Source: Melioribacteraceae bacterium 4301-Me (lineage in GTDB: Bacteria > Bacteroidota > Ignavibacteria > Ignavibacteriales > Melioribacteraceae). Taken from it: DNA of 64,000 nt. Position numbers and translations under genes: made by a program. Positions 45,959 to 55,944 of the stretch are shown here, in pieces (the stretch's first letter is position 1; each line of letters begins with the position of its first letter). The stretch is taken from positions 372,001 to 436,000 of the forward strand of contig JBGORM010000001.1 in assembly GCA_041538185.1 (NCBI GenBank). Reading direction: 5' to 3'. A model generated the notes under the pieces. That model ran no database searches. It saw nothing but the letters and a program-made list of their open reading frames with translations, and had not been told where the DNA came from.

Positions 45959-46880
45959 TTTTTATATTCATTATAGCTTTTCTAACAAAGCCATCTGCTT
46001 TTTGAAGCAACCTACGAGCTTTATCGGCGTCTACTTTTGCAAGAATCATTACAAGAGCAGTTTTAACATGGCCATCGGCTTTTTTTAAGTATTCTTCGGC
46101 TTCCTCGTAAGAAACACCAGTTATTGTCATCACAATTCTTTTTGATCTTTCTACTAATTTCTTATTTGTCATTTGGAGATCGACCATCATATTTTCGTAT
46201 ACTTTTCCTAATTTAATCATCGATGTTGTTGTAAGCATATTAAGTACAAGCTTTTGAGCAGTGCCACTTTTCATTCTTGTAGAGCCCATTATTACTTCAG
46301 GCCCTACATCCACACAAATTGCAACATCCACCTCATTGATATTAAAAGTACTTCGTGGTGTACATGTTACATACAGAGTTTTAGCTCCAAGTTCTTTCGC
46401 CTTTTTTATTGCGCCTACAACATAAGGTGTTCTTCTGCTTGCAGCTATTCCGCACACTACATCTTTAGAATTAACATTAGCATTAATAACATCTTTAGCC
46501 CCATTCTCTTCATAGTCTTCTGCACCTTCTTGAGCGCGAAACATAGCTTTTTTACCTCCGGCAATAAATCCTTGTACTAAATCGTAGGGTGTACCGTAAG
46601 TTGGTGGGCATTCAGAAGCATCGACCACTCCTAATCGCCCGCTTGTTCCTGCTCCAAAATAAAGAAGTCTGCCTCCATTTTTTAACGCCGCTACAATTAT
46701 TTCTACTGCTTCAGCAATATATTTTAATTCTTTTTCTACAGCAAAGGGTACTGTTTTATCCTCATTATTAATTATTCTTAAAATCCCCTCAGTTGTTTCT
46801 AAATCGATATTCATTGAATTAGGATTTCTCTGTTCTGTTGAGAGTGAACTGATTTCCTCAAATAATTTTTTTTTGTCCAT
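45948..46880 (-). CDS. murQ: N-acetylmuramic acid 6-phosphate etherase MurQ
   Basis: This 310-residue SIS-domain enzyme cleaves the lactyl ether of MurNAc-6P to GlcNAc-6P, the hallmark step of peptidoglycan recycling. Motifs are TEQRNPNSMNIDLETTEGIL, GRLLYFGAGTSGRLGVVDAS, ECPPTYGTP with the catalytic Glu, FRAQEGAEDYEENG with the second Glu, and GSTRMKSGTAQKLVLNM. The helical C-terminal UBA-like tail is present. A MurNAc kinase or MurP PTS is not in the window, so the source of MurNAc-6P is open. Confidence 0.96.
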   Translation of the reverse strand: MDKKKLFEEISSLSTEQRNPNSMNIDLETTEGILRIINNEDKTVPFAVEKELKYIAEAVEIIVAALKNGGRLLYFGAGTSGRLGVVDASECPPTYGTPYDLVQGFIAGGKKAMFRAQEGAEDYEENGAKDVINANVNSKDVVCGIAASRRTPYVVGAIKKAKELGAKTLYVTCTPRSTFNINEVDVAICVDVGPEVIMGSTRMKSGTAQKLVLNMLTTTSMIKLGKVYENMMVDLQMTNKKLVERSKRIVMTITGVSYEEAEEYLKKADGHVKTALVMILAKVDADKARRLLQKADGFVRKAIMNIKNEH

Positions 46881-46929
46881 TATCTTTTACTTTCCCTTAA
46901 ATAGTTCATAAAAATTTATTGATGTATTG

Positions 46930-47529
46930 TCATGAAAGATACATTCCGTAAGCTAAGGAAAATTCATATTCTTTAATTAAATGAAAACCTGTCTTTTCAT
47001 AAAATCTTATTGCGTTTGTATTTTTCTTACCTACCTCTAAGTGAACGGCTGGTACGTCCATTTCTCGTAGTTTATTTGTAAATGTGTTAATTAATTTCTT
47101 CCCAAATCCTTGTCCTTGTCCCTCAGGTAAAATATCAATGTGCAAGTGTGCAGGATAGCTTTTTAGCTCGTCTTTAGGCAGATGACCCTTATAGATTAAT
47201 CTGATAATGTTAGCATCTGGAGAGATGTCATCCTTAGATGGCAGAGTGTATTTTTTTCTAAAAGCTGGGAAATAATCTTTTTCACATTGCAGATAAAAAT
47301 TGTACGAATTATTAGTGCCTAAAATATAACCAATTGGAAGGTCATTTAATGCTAAGATGAAGGTTAATTCTGGATGAAAAATAACATACGGTGCTACGTA
47401 ATAGTGACCTAACAGTTTATGGTCGTTGTAAATGTGACTTGCATCTTTGCCACTGTTGCCAGTCTTTAAACAAATTTCGTAGAGTCTTTCCAAATCTTTT
47501 TTTGAATAGTTTCTAATCTGAAATTCCAT
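46930..47529 (-). CDS. GNAT-family acetyltransferase (OGA-like type)
   Basis: This 199-residue protein has a single GNAT fold. ELTFILALNDLPIGYILGTN is the beta4 region, and LHIDILPEGQGQGFGKKLIN carries the acetyl-CoA pyrophosphate loop Q/GxGxG. VHLEVGKKNTNAIRFYEKTG is the last conserved part. The N-terminal LYEICLKTGNSGKDASHIY resembles the GNAT-like domain that follows O-GlcNAcase and stands alone in bacteria. Start ATG 47529 is chosen because the upstream extension begins at TTG. It is 49 bp upstream of murQ, so an amino-sugar substrate is plausible. Confidence 0.85.
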   Translation of the reverse strand: MEFQIRNYSKKDLERLYEICLKTGNSGKDASHIYNDHKLLGHYYVAPYVIFHPELTFILALNDLPIGYILGTNNSYNFYLQCEKDYFPAFRKKYTLPSKDDISPDANIIRLIYKGHLPKDELKSYPAHLHIDILPEGQGQGFGKKLINTFTNKLREMDVPAVHLEVGKKNTNAIRFYEKTGFHLIKEYEFSLAYGMYLS

Positions 47530-47782
47530 TTTACAATCTTGCTTAACCAAAAAATTTATATTCTAACTTCCAAAAATAATCAAGTGATAATGTATAATCC
47601 TATTAAATAAATTATTACATTGATAGAAATTATAACTACCCAATCGTGTAGTTAAAAAATCGTTAATAATTATAGATTATCAACATTTAATAAGTGTTTT
47701 TGTTAAGAAGAAAATATCATAATAAAATTAAGATATTTAATAAACTTTTTTGCTCGTCAGCTTTTTAATTTAGAGGGAAATA

Positions 47783-48778
47783 ATGAATACAAAAATCGCT
47801 TTTTCTTTTATCGCTACGTTTATAATTAACATCTTGGTATTGAATGCACAGGTGAATATTTCACAGCGGCAAATAAATAGTGACAGTAAATTATCTGTTG
47901 GAACACCACAGAAGTTAATACTTCCGGATAGTCAATATTATATGTCACCTTCTTGGTCACCAGATGGAAATTATTTAGCATACACAAGTTCAAACTACAA
48001 AGGGATATGGGTAATGAACTTAGCTACTAATGAAGCCAGGCAAATTACTGACGAGATTGCAGCTGGCTTCGGTTTTGAATGGTCACCCGATTCTAAGGTC
48101 ATATTGACAAGAGTTGCAAAATATGAAGGAGTAAAAAGATTCAACGCTGTAAAATTATTTTTTGTTGAAAGCAAAGAAGAAAAATTATTGACAAACTACC
48201 GAACATTTATGCCAAGTTTACCTCATTGGTCCCCAAACGGTGAAAATGTTTATTTCTACAACGGAAGAGAATTGGAGATCATTCCTAGTGGTATTTCAGT
48301 GAATTCACTTAAAAAAAATACAATTCAACAGAAAATGGCATACAGTAAAAAGAATAAAATTTACGTGGGAGATTCTATCCAGCAAAGCTTTAACTCTTTT
48401 GAACCATTTAAGGATAGAGAGTACTTAAACATTACAACATCGCCGGACGGACTAAAAATAGCTTTTGAAGTCTACGGCGGAAATTTATATGTAATGAATT
48501 CTGACGGAACAGGGTTAATAGATTTGGGGAAAGGATACCGTCCTAAATGGTCACCCGATAGCAAAAGAATAGTTTATATGATTAGTGAAGATGACGGTTA
48601 CAATTATACTTCTTCTGATTTATATGTGATTAACGCAGACGGTACAAATAAAATTCAACTAACGAAAACTAAAGATGAATTGGAGATGGATCCTTCGTGG
48701 TCGCCAGATGGAAAATATATTGTTTATAATGAAATGAACGAAGGAGCAATTTACATACTTCCAGTTAATATACAATAA
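47783..48778 (+). CDS. Secreted PD40/TolB-like beta-propeller protein
   Basis: This 331-residue protein has a signal peptide (cut near LNAQ) and six PD40 (WD40-like) repeats, each with a W/F-SPD/N-G/S core: SWSPDGNYLAYTS, EWSPDSKVILT, HWSPNGENVYF, TTSPDGLKIAFE, KWSPDSKRIVYM and SWSPDGKYIVYN. It is a six-bladed propeller like that of TolB, with no enzyme domain. It may bind a partner or a polymer in the periplasm. It is 10-20 bp upstream of the T9SS amidase in the same direction, suggesting a joint role. Confidence 0.85.
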   Translation: MNTKIAFSFIATFIINILVLNAQVNISQRQINSDSKLSVGTPQKLILPDSQYYMSPSWSPDGNYLAYTSSNYKGIWVMNLATNEARQITDEIAAGFGFEWSPDSKVILTRVAKYEGVKRFNAVKLFFVESKEEKLLTNYRTFMPSLPHWSPNGENVYFYNGRELEIIPSGISVNSLKKNTIQQKMAYSKKNKIYVGDSIQQSFNSFEPFKDREYLNITTSPDGLKIAFEVYGGNLYVMNSDGTGLIDLGKGYRPKWSPDSKRIVYMISEDDGYNYTSSDLYVINADGTNKIQLTKTKDELEMDPSWSPDGKYIVYNEMNEGAIYILPVNIQ

Positions 48779-48797
48779 ACAAAACAGAGTGGGACTA

Positions 48798-51284
48798 ATG
48801 AAGAAGTTTTTCTTTTTGTTTTTTGCAATTGAATTTTTAACACTAAAAGCGCAAGTAACAGGTTTATCTGGATGGAATATTTATTTAGACCCTGGTCACA
48901 GCCAAAATGAAAATGTTGGAATATATGGATACTCTGAAGCGAAAAAGGTTCTGCGGGTTGGTCTGGCTTTACGTGATTATTTATTGAAAGAGACAGACAT
49001 AGATACAGTTTACATTTCCAGAACAAATGATGATCAGTATGTAACATTAACGCAAAGAACTGACCAGGCAAATTCGTTAGGAGCAGCGTGGTATCATTCT
49101 ATTCACAGCGATGCTGCAACTATGGGCTCAAATGTAAATAGTACTTTGCTTCTTTGGGGTCAATACAAAAATGGACAAGAAAAAATTCCGAATGGCGGTA
49201 AGGCTATGAGTGATATTATGGTTCAAATCCTTACAGCAGGTTACAGAATTCCAACGAGAGGCTCCATAGGCGATTGTACTTTTTATGGTTGTACAGGTAC
49301 CGGTCCATATCTTCATGTTAATAGGGAAACAACAATGCCTTCTGAATTGAGCGAGGCAGGTTTCCACACAAACCCTTCTCAAAATCAAAGAAACATGAAT
49401 GCCGAGTGGAAAAAGTTAGAAGCCAGAACATTGTTTTGGTCAATACTTAAGTATCACAACATCCCGCGTCCACCGGTTAGAATTTTAACAGGAATAATTT
49501 CCGACGCCGAAACAGGCATCCCAATTAACGGTGCTACAGCAACTGTTGATACTCAATCTTATACTACAGATACATATCAATCACTTTTTCATTTGTATTC
49601 TACAGATTCAACGCAACTTCACAACGGTTTTTACTATTTAGAAAATGTGCCATCTGATTCCTTGAAGTTAGTTGTTACCGCACCAGGTTATTTGTCAGAT
49701 ACTTCCTATATTGCTGTGTCTGATACATTCTTTACTTTTAAAGATGTTCAACTTGTTTCCACAGTGCCCCCTACCTTGCTTTCGTCTTCTCCAACAGAGA
49801 ATGATTCAATCTATCCCGGAATGGATAATATTGTATTTAATTTTAGCCGCAAAATGAATCGGGATTCTGTCGAAGCAAATTTAATAATTACCCCAGCAGC
49901 GCATCTAATTTTTTCATGGAGTAATTCTGATAAAACTTTAAAAATTTTGACTGACAGTCTTAAGTTTTCCACTAACTACACAATAAAAATATTGCCTAAT
50001 GCAGTTAGTTTTTTGGGAAATTTATTATTTGATGGTAATGGTGATGGAATTGGCGGAGATACATTGGTATACAATTTTAAAACAAAACAATTAGATCAGT
50101 ACCCGCCAAAAATTATTTCTTTTTATCCCGATAAAAAGGAAAATGTAGAACTTCGTCCAGTAATAAGAATTAATTATAACGAGAAAATTGATTTTACTGG
50201 TGTTACAAATTTACTTAAACTTGTCAAAGCTTCTGACCAGATGGAAGTCAGTGGAAGTGTAAGACATTATGTCATCAATAATAAAAGTGTCTTGCATTTT
50301 TTCCCATCTAAAATACTTGATTCATCGGAAGTTTACCAGTTTAAAATATTGGCTGGAGTAAAAGATATTTTTGGAAACACAACCGCAGCTGACACATCGA
50401 TAAATTTTAAAACTGGAGATACTGATTTTCAAGTAACAAGCATTGATAATTTTGAGGGCGATTTTACAGCAAATTGGTGGCAACCAACTGCTAGTGGTTC
50501 AACAGTTGGTGTTGTTCCAGATAATACTAAGATTTTAATTAACTCTTCAGTAACAAATTTAGTTACTAACAGCAAAAGAAGTATGCAATTAAACTATGAA
50601 TGGGATACAGGTGCAACATCGTGGCTGATACGTGAATATTTAAATACTGGTACACCACGAAACATAACTTTCAACAAGAGTTATATTCTACAAGTTTATG
50701 TTTTTGGGGATGCAAGTAATAATCAATTTCGTTTTGCTGTAGATGATAACGTACCACCAGGCACCACACATGAAGTGAGCCCGTGGTACACAATAGATTG
50801 GTCGGGTTGGAAATTAGTTTCTTGGGATATGACAAATGACAGTACTGGTTCATGGCTTGGCGACGGCAATCTTGATGGAACATTGCGTTTTGATAGTTTT
50901 CAATTGACGCACAATCCTATCAACGGTGCTCAAAGTGGAGTAATTTTGTTCGATGATTTGAGAGTCGTTAAGAAAATAATTGTTAGTGTTAATGAAGGTG
51001 AAATTGCATCGAACCTGCCATCAAGTTTTAAATTATTCCAGAACTATCCTAATCCATTCAACCCTGCAACTATAATCACTTATCAGGTACCAATTAGAAG
51101 TCATGTTACCTTGAAAGTCTATGACATGCTTGGGAGAGAAGTAGCCACATTAGTAAATGAAGAAAAAGCACCTGGTAAATACAATGTTAAATTTAATCCG
51201 AGTTACTTACCAAGCGGCGTGTATTTTTATAAGTTCGAATCGAATAATTATGTGTCAGTAAAGAAAATGATTTTTTTGAAATAG
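48798..51284 (+). CDS. N-acetylmuramoyl-L-alanine amidase with T9SS sorting domain
   Basis: This 828-residue exported protein has a signal peptide (1-18) and an Amidase_3 domain (about 24-225): zinc ligands H34 in YLDPGHSQNE, E47 in YSEAKK and H103 in YHSIHSDA, with the catalytic Glu in PSELSEAGFH (E186). A carboxypeptidase-regulatory-like domain (about 228-320) and two Big_5 Ig-like domains (about 325-430 and 432-545) follow. A lectin-like segment (about 548-725) precedes the C-terminal sorting domain NYPNPFNPATIITYQVP ... GVYFYKFESNNYVSVKKM. It cuts between MurNAc and the stem peptide and is anchored at or released from the cell surface. ATG 48798 is preferred over GTG 48789. Confidence 0.93.
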   Translation: MKKFFFLFFAIEFLTLKAQVTGLSGWNIYLDPGHSQNENVGIYGYSEAKKVLRVGLALRDYLLKETDIDTVYISRTNDDQYVTLTQRTDQANSLGAAWYHSIHSDAATMGSNVNSTLLLWGQYKNGQEKIPNGGKAMSDIMVQILTAGYRIPTRGSIGDCTFYGCTGTGPYLHVNRETTMPSELSEAGFHTNPSQNQRNMNAEWKKLEARTLFWSILKYHNIPRPPVRILTGIISDAETGIPINGATATVDTQSYTTDTYQSLFHLYSTDSTQLHNGFYYLENVPSDSLKLVVTAPGYLSDTSYIAVSDTFFTFKDVQLVSTVPPTLLSSSPTENDSIYPGMDNIVFNFSRKMNRDSVEANLIITPAAHLIFSWSNSDKTLKILTDSLKFSTNYTIKILPNAVSFLGNLLFDGNGDGIGGDTLVYNFKTKQLDQYPPKIISFYPDKKENVELRPVIRINYNEKIDFTGVTNLLKLVKASDQMEVSGSVRHYVINNKSVLHFFPSKILDSSEVYQFKILAGVKDIFGNTTAADTSINFKTGDTDFQVTSIDNFEGDFTANWWQPTASGSTVGVVPDNTKILINSSVTNLVTNSKRSMQLNYEWDTGATSWLIREYLNTGTPRNITFNKSYILQVYVFGDASNNQFRFAVDDNVPPGTTHEVSPWYTIDWSGWKLVSWDMTNDSTGSWLGDGNLDGTLRFDSFQLTHNPINGAQSGVILFDDLRVVKKIIVSVNEGEIASNLPSSFKLFQNYPNPFNPATIITYQVPIRSHVTLKVYDMLGREVATLVNEEKAPGKYNVKFNPSYLPSGVYFYKFESNNYVSVKKMIFLK

Positions 51285-51335
51285 TATCTTTTATTCAATA
51301 TTATTCGGAGAAAAAAGTGAGGAATAATTACTGCA

Positions 51336-53714
51336 ATGAAAGTAAATAAAATCTCAGAAACATCCGCTTCGCGGAAAATAGATAAACTGCAATCAAAGGT
51401 TGAACAATATTTTCTAAATAAATCGGGTAAAGAATTAATATATAGACCCACTGAAAAAATTCCTGTAATTCAAGTATCAAGTTTTCCTGAACTTGGAAAG
51501 TTAACTGCTCTAAGATTTATTGAGTGGGTTTTAGAAAATCCTAATGGTGTAATTTCCTTGCCAACTGGTAAGACACCTGAACATTTTATTAAATGGGTGG
51601 AAAAAATTTTAAAAGAGTGGGATACAAAAGAGATTCAAAATATTTTAAAAGAAGTAGGTATTAATACAGCAAAAAGACCCAGCTTAGAAAATCTAAAGTT
51701 CGTACAAATAGATGAATTTTACCCAATTGATGTAAAACAGCATAACAGCTTTTATTATTACATACAAAAGTTTTATTTCCGATTGTGGGGCTTAAATCCT
51801 AAGAATGCTTTGCTAATGAATATTAACGAAATTCCTACTCCAGAAAATTTATCTTTAGATGAAATCTTTCCAGGGAAAAAAGTTGATCTCTCTCTTAGAA
51901 CTAAATGGGCAAGCACAAGATTAGAAAGACTGCAAAAGGAAACAATTGAAATTGTAGATGAATTTTGTACGAACTATGAACGAAAGATAAGGGAAATGGG
52001 AGGTATTGGTTTTTTCCTTGGTGGTATTGGTCCAGATGGCCATATAGGGTTTAATGTAAGAGGGAGTGACCATTTTTCAACAACAAGATTAACAGAAACC
52101 AACTACGAGACACAAGCTGCAGCGGCAGTCGACCTTGGTGGAATTGAGGTCGCTAAAAATCGTCTTGTTATCACAATTGGATTAGAGACCATCACTTATA
52201 ATAAAGATGCTACTGCTATTATTATAGCCGCTGGTGAAGCTAAAGCAAATATTGTTAGGGATTCAATTCAAAATCCAATCTCAAATAAATATCCAGCTAC
52301 AGCTTTACAAAAATTAAAAAATGCAAGATTTTATTTGACTCATGGTGCAGCAATACGATTATCAGAACGAAGATATGTTGAAGCAGCTCAAGAATCACCT
52401 CTATCTCAGTTTACAATAGAAAGAAGTGTTATCAATTTAGCTGTGGAGAAATCCAAGACTTTAGTCAATCTTACTAAAGATGATTTTAAAGATAATAAGA
52501 TTACTAATCTCGTATTAAATACATTAAAACAACCGACTTCTCAAATAACAAAAGAAATTGAGGAGAATTTAATTAAACGACTTGAAAGGGGTATGCAGCC
52601 TGTTGAAAATGAAGTTATTCTTCATACTGCACCTCATCACGATGATATTGAACTTGCTTATCTTCCTTATATTACTCACTTAGTAAGAACACCATTGAAT
52701 AAACATCATTTTACATACCTTACTAGTGGCTTTACTGCCGTTACAAATTCGTTCATGTTAAGTCTGATGGAAAATTTGGCTACATTCTTAGAATCCAATT
52801 ATTTTGAAAAAAAGTTTGAGGAAAAGTATTTCTATAAGAATAATATTGAAGCAAAGAATAACGATGTGATGCATTATTTAGATGGTGTAGCAGCTCACAG
52901 CAGGACAATTCAAAATGAAGCTTTGGCTAGAAGACTGCTTAGGAATATAATAGAAATTTATGAGGAAGAAAATTACGTTTACTTAAAGGACCGCGTTAAA
53001 GAATTAATAAATTATTTTAAAACCCAATACCCAGGTAAAAAGGATATTGCCCATGTACAAAAATTAAAAGGGATGCAGCGAGAATTTGAAAGTGAAATCT
53101 TTTGGGGTTATTACGGGTTTAGAGTGGAGGATGTTTCACATTTAAGATTAGGGTTTTATCAGGGCGATATTTTTACCGAACAGCCAGAAATGGATAGGGA
53201 TGTTATACCAATTTTCAATCTGCTTAAAAAAATAAAACCTACTATTGTTTCTCTTGCTTTCGACCCGGAAGGGAGTGGTCCTGATACTCATTACAAAGTA
53301 ATGCAAGCTATTTCTGAAGCTCTAAAACTTTATGAAAAATACAGCGGAAATAGTAACATCAAAGTTTGGGGCTATAGAAATGTATGGTATAGATTTCACC
53401 CTGCCGAAGCTAACATTTATGTGCCTGTTAGTTTAAATTCATTCGCTATTCTCGAAAATACATTTATGAAAAGTTTTAGTTCGCAAAAGGATGCAAGTTT
53501 TCCTACTTGGGAATACGACGGACCATTTAATCGAGCAGTTCAAAAAGTACAAGTAGAGCAATATAATGTACTTAGACAATGCTTAGGGAAAGATTTCTTC
53601 TTAAAACACCAGCATCCAAGAATAAGAGCAGCTAAAGGAATTTGCTTTTTACGCGAACTTTCTTTAGATGAATTTTATAAACATACAAGAGAATTAAAGA
53701 AGGTTACAGAATAA
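51336..53714 (+). CDS. NagB-like glucosamine-6-P deaminase fused to a LmbE/PIG-L deacetylase domain
   Basis: This 792-residue cytoplasmic fusion has NagB at about 40-350: phosphate loop SLPTGKTP (74-81), FVQIDEFYPID with D126, and GIGPDGHIGFNVRGSD with the catalytic D234 and H236. The LmbE/PIG-L domain (about 425-720) has the metal motif APHHDD at 432-437 and DPEGSGPDTHYK later. Canonical NagB has FNEP where this has FNVR, so the Glu of the active site is Val. NagB turns GlcN-6P into Fru-6P and ammonia, and PIG-L domains deacetylate GlcNAc compounds, so one chain might take GlcNAc-6P to Fru-6P. It is a known type of fusion in Bacteroidetes; its substrate is not certain. Confidence 0.9.
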   Translation: MKVNKISETSASRKIDKLQSKVEQYFLNKSGKELIYRPTEKIPVIQVSSFPELGKLTALRFIEWVLENPNGVISLPTGKTPEHFIKWVEKILKEWDTKEIQNILKEVGINTAKRPSLENLKFVQIDEFYPIDVKQHNSFYYYIQKFYFRLWGLNPKNALLMNINEIPTPENLSLDEIFPGKKVDLSLRTKWASTRLERLQKETIEIVDEFCTNYERKIREMGGIGFFLGGIGPDGHIGFNVRGSDHFSTTRLTETNYETQAAAAVDLGGIEVAKNRLVITIGLETITYNKDATAIIIAAGEAKANIVRDSIQNPISNKYPATALQKLKNARFYLTHGAAIRLSERRYVEAAQESPLSQFTIERSVINLAVEKSKTLVNLTKDDFKDNKITNLVLNTLKQPTSQITKEIEENLIKRLERGMQPVENEVILHTAPHHDDIELAYLPYITHLVRTPLNKHHFTYLTSGFTAVTNSFMLSLMENLATFLESNYFEKKFEEKYFYKNNIEAKNNDVMHYLDGVAAHSRTIQNEALARRLLRNIIEIYEEENYVYLKDRVKELINYFKTQYPGKKDIAHVQKLKGMQREFESEIFWGYYGFRVEDVSHLRLGFYQGDIFTEQPEMDRDVIPIFNLLKKIKPTIVSLAFDPEGSGPDTHYKVMQAISEALKLYEKYSGNSNIKVWGYRNVWYRFHPAEANIYVPVSLNSFAILENTFMKSFSSQKDASFPTWEYDGPFNRAVQKVQVEQYNVLRQCLGKDFFLKHQHPRIRAAKGICFLRELSLDEFYKHTRELKKVTE

Positions 53715-54075
53715 TTTTAAAAACTTTATAAGATATGGGGACGACTGAAAAATTAATATTTGGGACTTCTGAAAAATTCGATGAGTCATTCCAGTGGAAA
53801 CGGGAATCCATTGTTTCAAAGTTGATTCCCACTCCCCACTTTCATTGAGAATTCACCACTTCGTGGGAGGACAGGTTCCGTGGGAATGACAATCGCTGAT
53901 AATTCTATTTTTTAGATGTCACTGTTTGCTTCTGTTGGTTAGATAAATTGTTCTTTGTCCATTTCCCTCTAAAATTGATGTTGTTTTCTTTTAATGCCAT
54001 AATGTGATTTTTAAGAGTGAGATATTTTCAGAGGTTTCAAATAATTACTTTTTGATCATCTTTAGAAAACTTTTT
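53715..54075. repeat. Inverted-repeat DNA between the NagB fusion and the phosphoesterase
   Basis: 53760-53905 contains GGGAATCCATTG, CACTTTCATTGAGAATTCACCACTTCGTGG and GGGAATGAC. These recur in inverted or direct form at 62095-62200 (for example GAATTCTCAACGAAAGTGGGG). No gene is seen. The remainder leads to the ATG at 54076. Confidence 0.7.
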
Positions 54076-55944
54076 ATGATGGATTCATTTAAGAGATTTT
54101 TCCTTGCTCTAATTCTTCTTTCCTATTACTCCGTCTTCTGTCAAACTGATACAATCAGATTTGCCTGGCTGAGCGATACACATGTAGGCAATCCAACCGG
54201 TGCGCAAGACCTTAGGAATTCCGTTAAGGATATAAATTCACTTCATGGTATCGATTTTACTATAATTTCTGGTGATATTACAGAAATGGGGACTAATGAA
54301 CAATTGCTTCTTGCAAAACAAATTCTGGACAGTCTTAATACAAAATATTACATAATACCAGGCAATCACGATTGTAAATGGTCTGAATCTGGCGCGACAT
54401 TTTTCCCTAAATTATGGGGTAACGACAGATTTGTATTTCAGTATAAGAATTTCCTTTTCATTGGATTGCATCAAGGTCCAATTATAAAAATGGGTGATGG
54501 CCATTGGGCGCCGCAAGATTTACGATGGCTTGATTCCACATTAAGTAATGTCCCTAAACAAGAAAAAATCTTTTTCGTAACTCATTACCCAATTGATAAC
54601 AGCATCGATAATTGGTACGAAGTTTTAGACAGGATGAAAAGTTACAATATTCAGGCTTTTTTATTTGGGCATGGACATAAAAATGCAACTTATGATTTTG
54701 AAGGCATACCGGGTGTTATGAGCAGGTCGAATTTGCGTGCAAAAGACAGCTTGGGTGGATACACAATAGCCGAGATTGTTGATGATACAATTAAGTTTTA
54801 TGAAAAAACTCCGCTTACAAGCAACAAAAGATATTGGTATAAAATTGCTCTTGGTAATCATCACTATGATAAATCATTCAAATTAGAGAGACCAGATTTT
54901 TCCGTTAATGAACGTTATCCTAATGTCAAAGAAAAATGGATTTTTAATTCCGGATTTACAAATGCTTCTTCTCCAGCAATATGGCAAAATTCAGTTTTTA
55001 CTGCTGATGCTTCTGGAAAGCTTTATAAATTGTCACTGAATGATGGAAACATACAAGGTACTTTTGAGGCGAGAGGACCTATCTACTCATCACCGGCTAT
55101 AAGTAACAACTTAGTAGTTTTCGGTTCGGCAGATAGTAATATTTATTGTATTGATGCTGAGACAGAAACAATAATTTGGAAAATAAAAACTAACGCTGCA
55201 GTCTTAGGCTCACCATCAATTGACAACAATATTGTTTACATAGGTGGAAGTGATAGGAAGTTTAGAGCAATAAATTTAAAAACCGGCGAGATAATTTGGT
55301 CATTTGACAATCTTAAAGGATTTGTAGAGACGAAACCCTTGATTTACAATAACAAAGTAATTTTTGGCGCTTGGGACTCATATTTGTATTGTCTGAATAA
55401 AATTAACGGTGAATTACTTTGGAAGTGGGAAGGAGATCAAAAAGGTGTGCTCTATTCGCCCGCTGCATGTTGGCCAGTAGCTGCTCGTAATGTAGTATTT
55501 ATTGCAGCGCCTGATAGAAAATTAACAGCAATTAACGTTAACTCGGGAAAACAGCTATGGCGAACTGCAAAGTATCAAGTGAGAGAGACAATTGGAATTT
55601 CTGAAGATAGTACTAAAATTTTTATAAGAACAATGCGAGACTCAATTATTGCTCTTCCAACTAAATTTGAAACTGAAACGGTACCTCAACCATTATGGGT
55701 TACTAATGCTGATTTTGGTTACGATATCAATTCCGCTCAATTGATAGAAAAAGATGGTGTCTTATTTTATGGAACTAAAAACGGATTGCTCATTGCGCTT
55801 GATTCGCCAACAGGCAAAATTCTTTGGAAACATAAAATTGGTGTAAGTGTCGTCAACACAATTACACCGCTAGATAAAAATCGAATTGTGTTGAACGATA
55901 TTGATGGAAGAACTATGCTCGTAGAGTGTGAAGGTAAAAGGTAA
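54076..55944 (+). CDS. Secreted metallophosphoesterase fused to PQQ-type beta-propeller
   Basis: This 622-residue protein has a signal peptide (cut near FCQT) and a calcineurin-like phosphoesterase (about 26-255) with all five metal motifs: WLSDTHVG, SGDITE, IPGNHDC, FVTHYP and FGHGHKN. A C-terminal PQQ-like propeller (about 300-622) has repeated W-x-F/K blades: IIWKIKTNAAVLGSPSIDNN, IIWSFDNLKGFVETKPL and LLWKWEGDQKGVLYSP. The frame is open to a GTG at 54004, but ATG 54076 begins the signal peptide. The phosphodiester substrate is unknown; the propeller may bind a cell-surface polymer. Its stop codon lies inside the heptamer repeat. Confidence 0.88.
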   Translation: MMDSFKRFFLALILLSYYSVFCQTDTIRFAWLSDTHVGNPTGAQDLRNSVKDINSLHGIDFTIISGDITEMGTNEQLLLAKQILDSLNTKYYIIPGNHDCKWSESGATFFPKLWGNDRFVFQYKNFLFIGLHQGPIIKMGDGHWAPQDLRWLDSTLSNVPKQEKIFFVTHYPIDNSIDNWYEVLDRMKSYNIQAFLFGHGHKNATYDFEGIPGVMSRSNLRAKDSLGGYTIAEIVDDTIKFYEKTPLTSNKRYWYKIALGNHHYDKSFKLERPDFSVNERYPNVKEKWIFNSGFTNASSPAIWQNSVFTADASGKLYKLSLNDGNIQGTFEARGPIYSSPAISNNLVVFGSADSNIYCIDAETETIIWKIKTNAAVLGSPSIDNNIVYIGGSDRKFRAINLKTGEIIWSFDNLKGFVETKPLIYNNKVIFGAWDSYLYCLNKINGELLWKWEGDQKGVLYSPAACWPVAARNVVFIAAPDRKLTAINVNSGKQLWRTAKYQVRETIGISEDSTKIFIRTMRDSIIALPTKFETETVPQPLWVTNADFGYDINSAQLIEKDGVLFYGTKNGLLIALDSPTGKILWKHKIGVSVVNTITPLDKNRIVLNDIDGRTMLVECEGKR

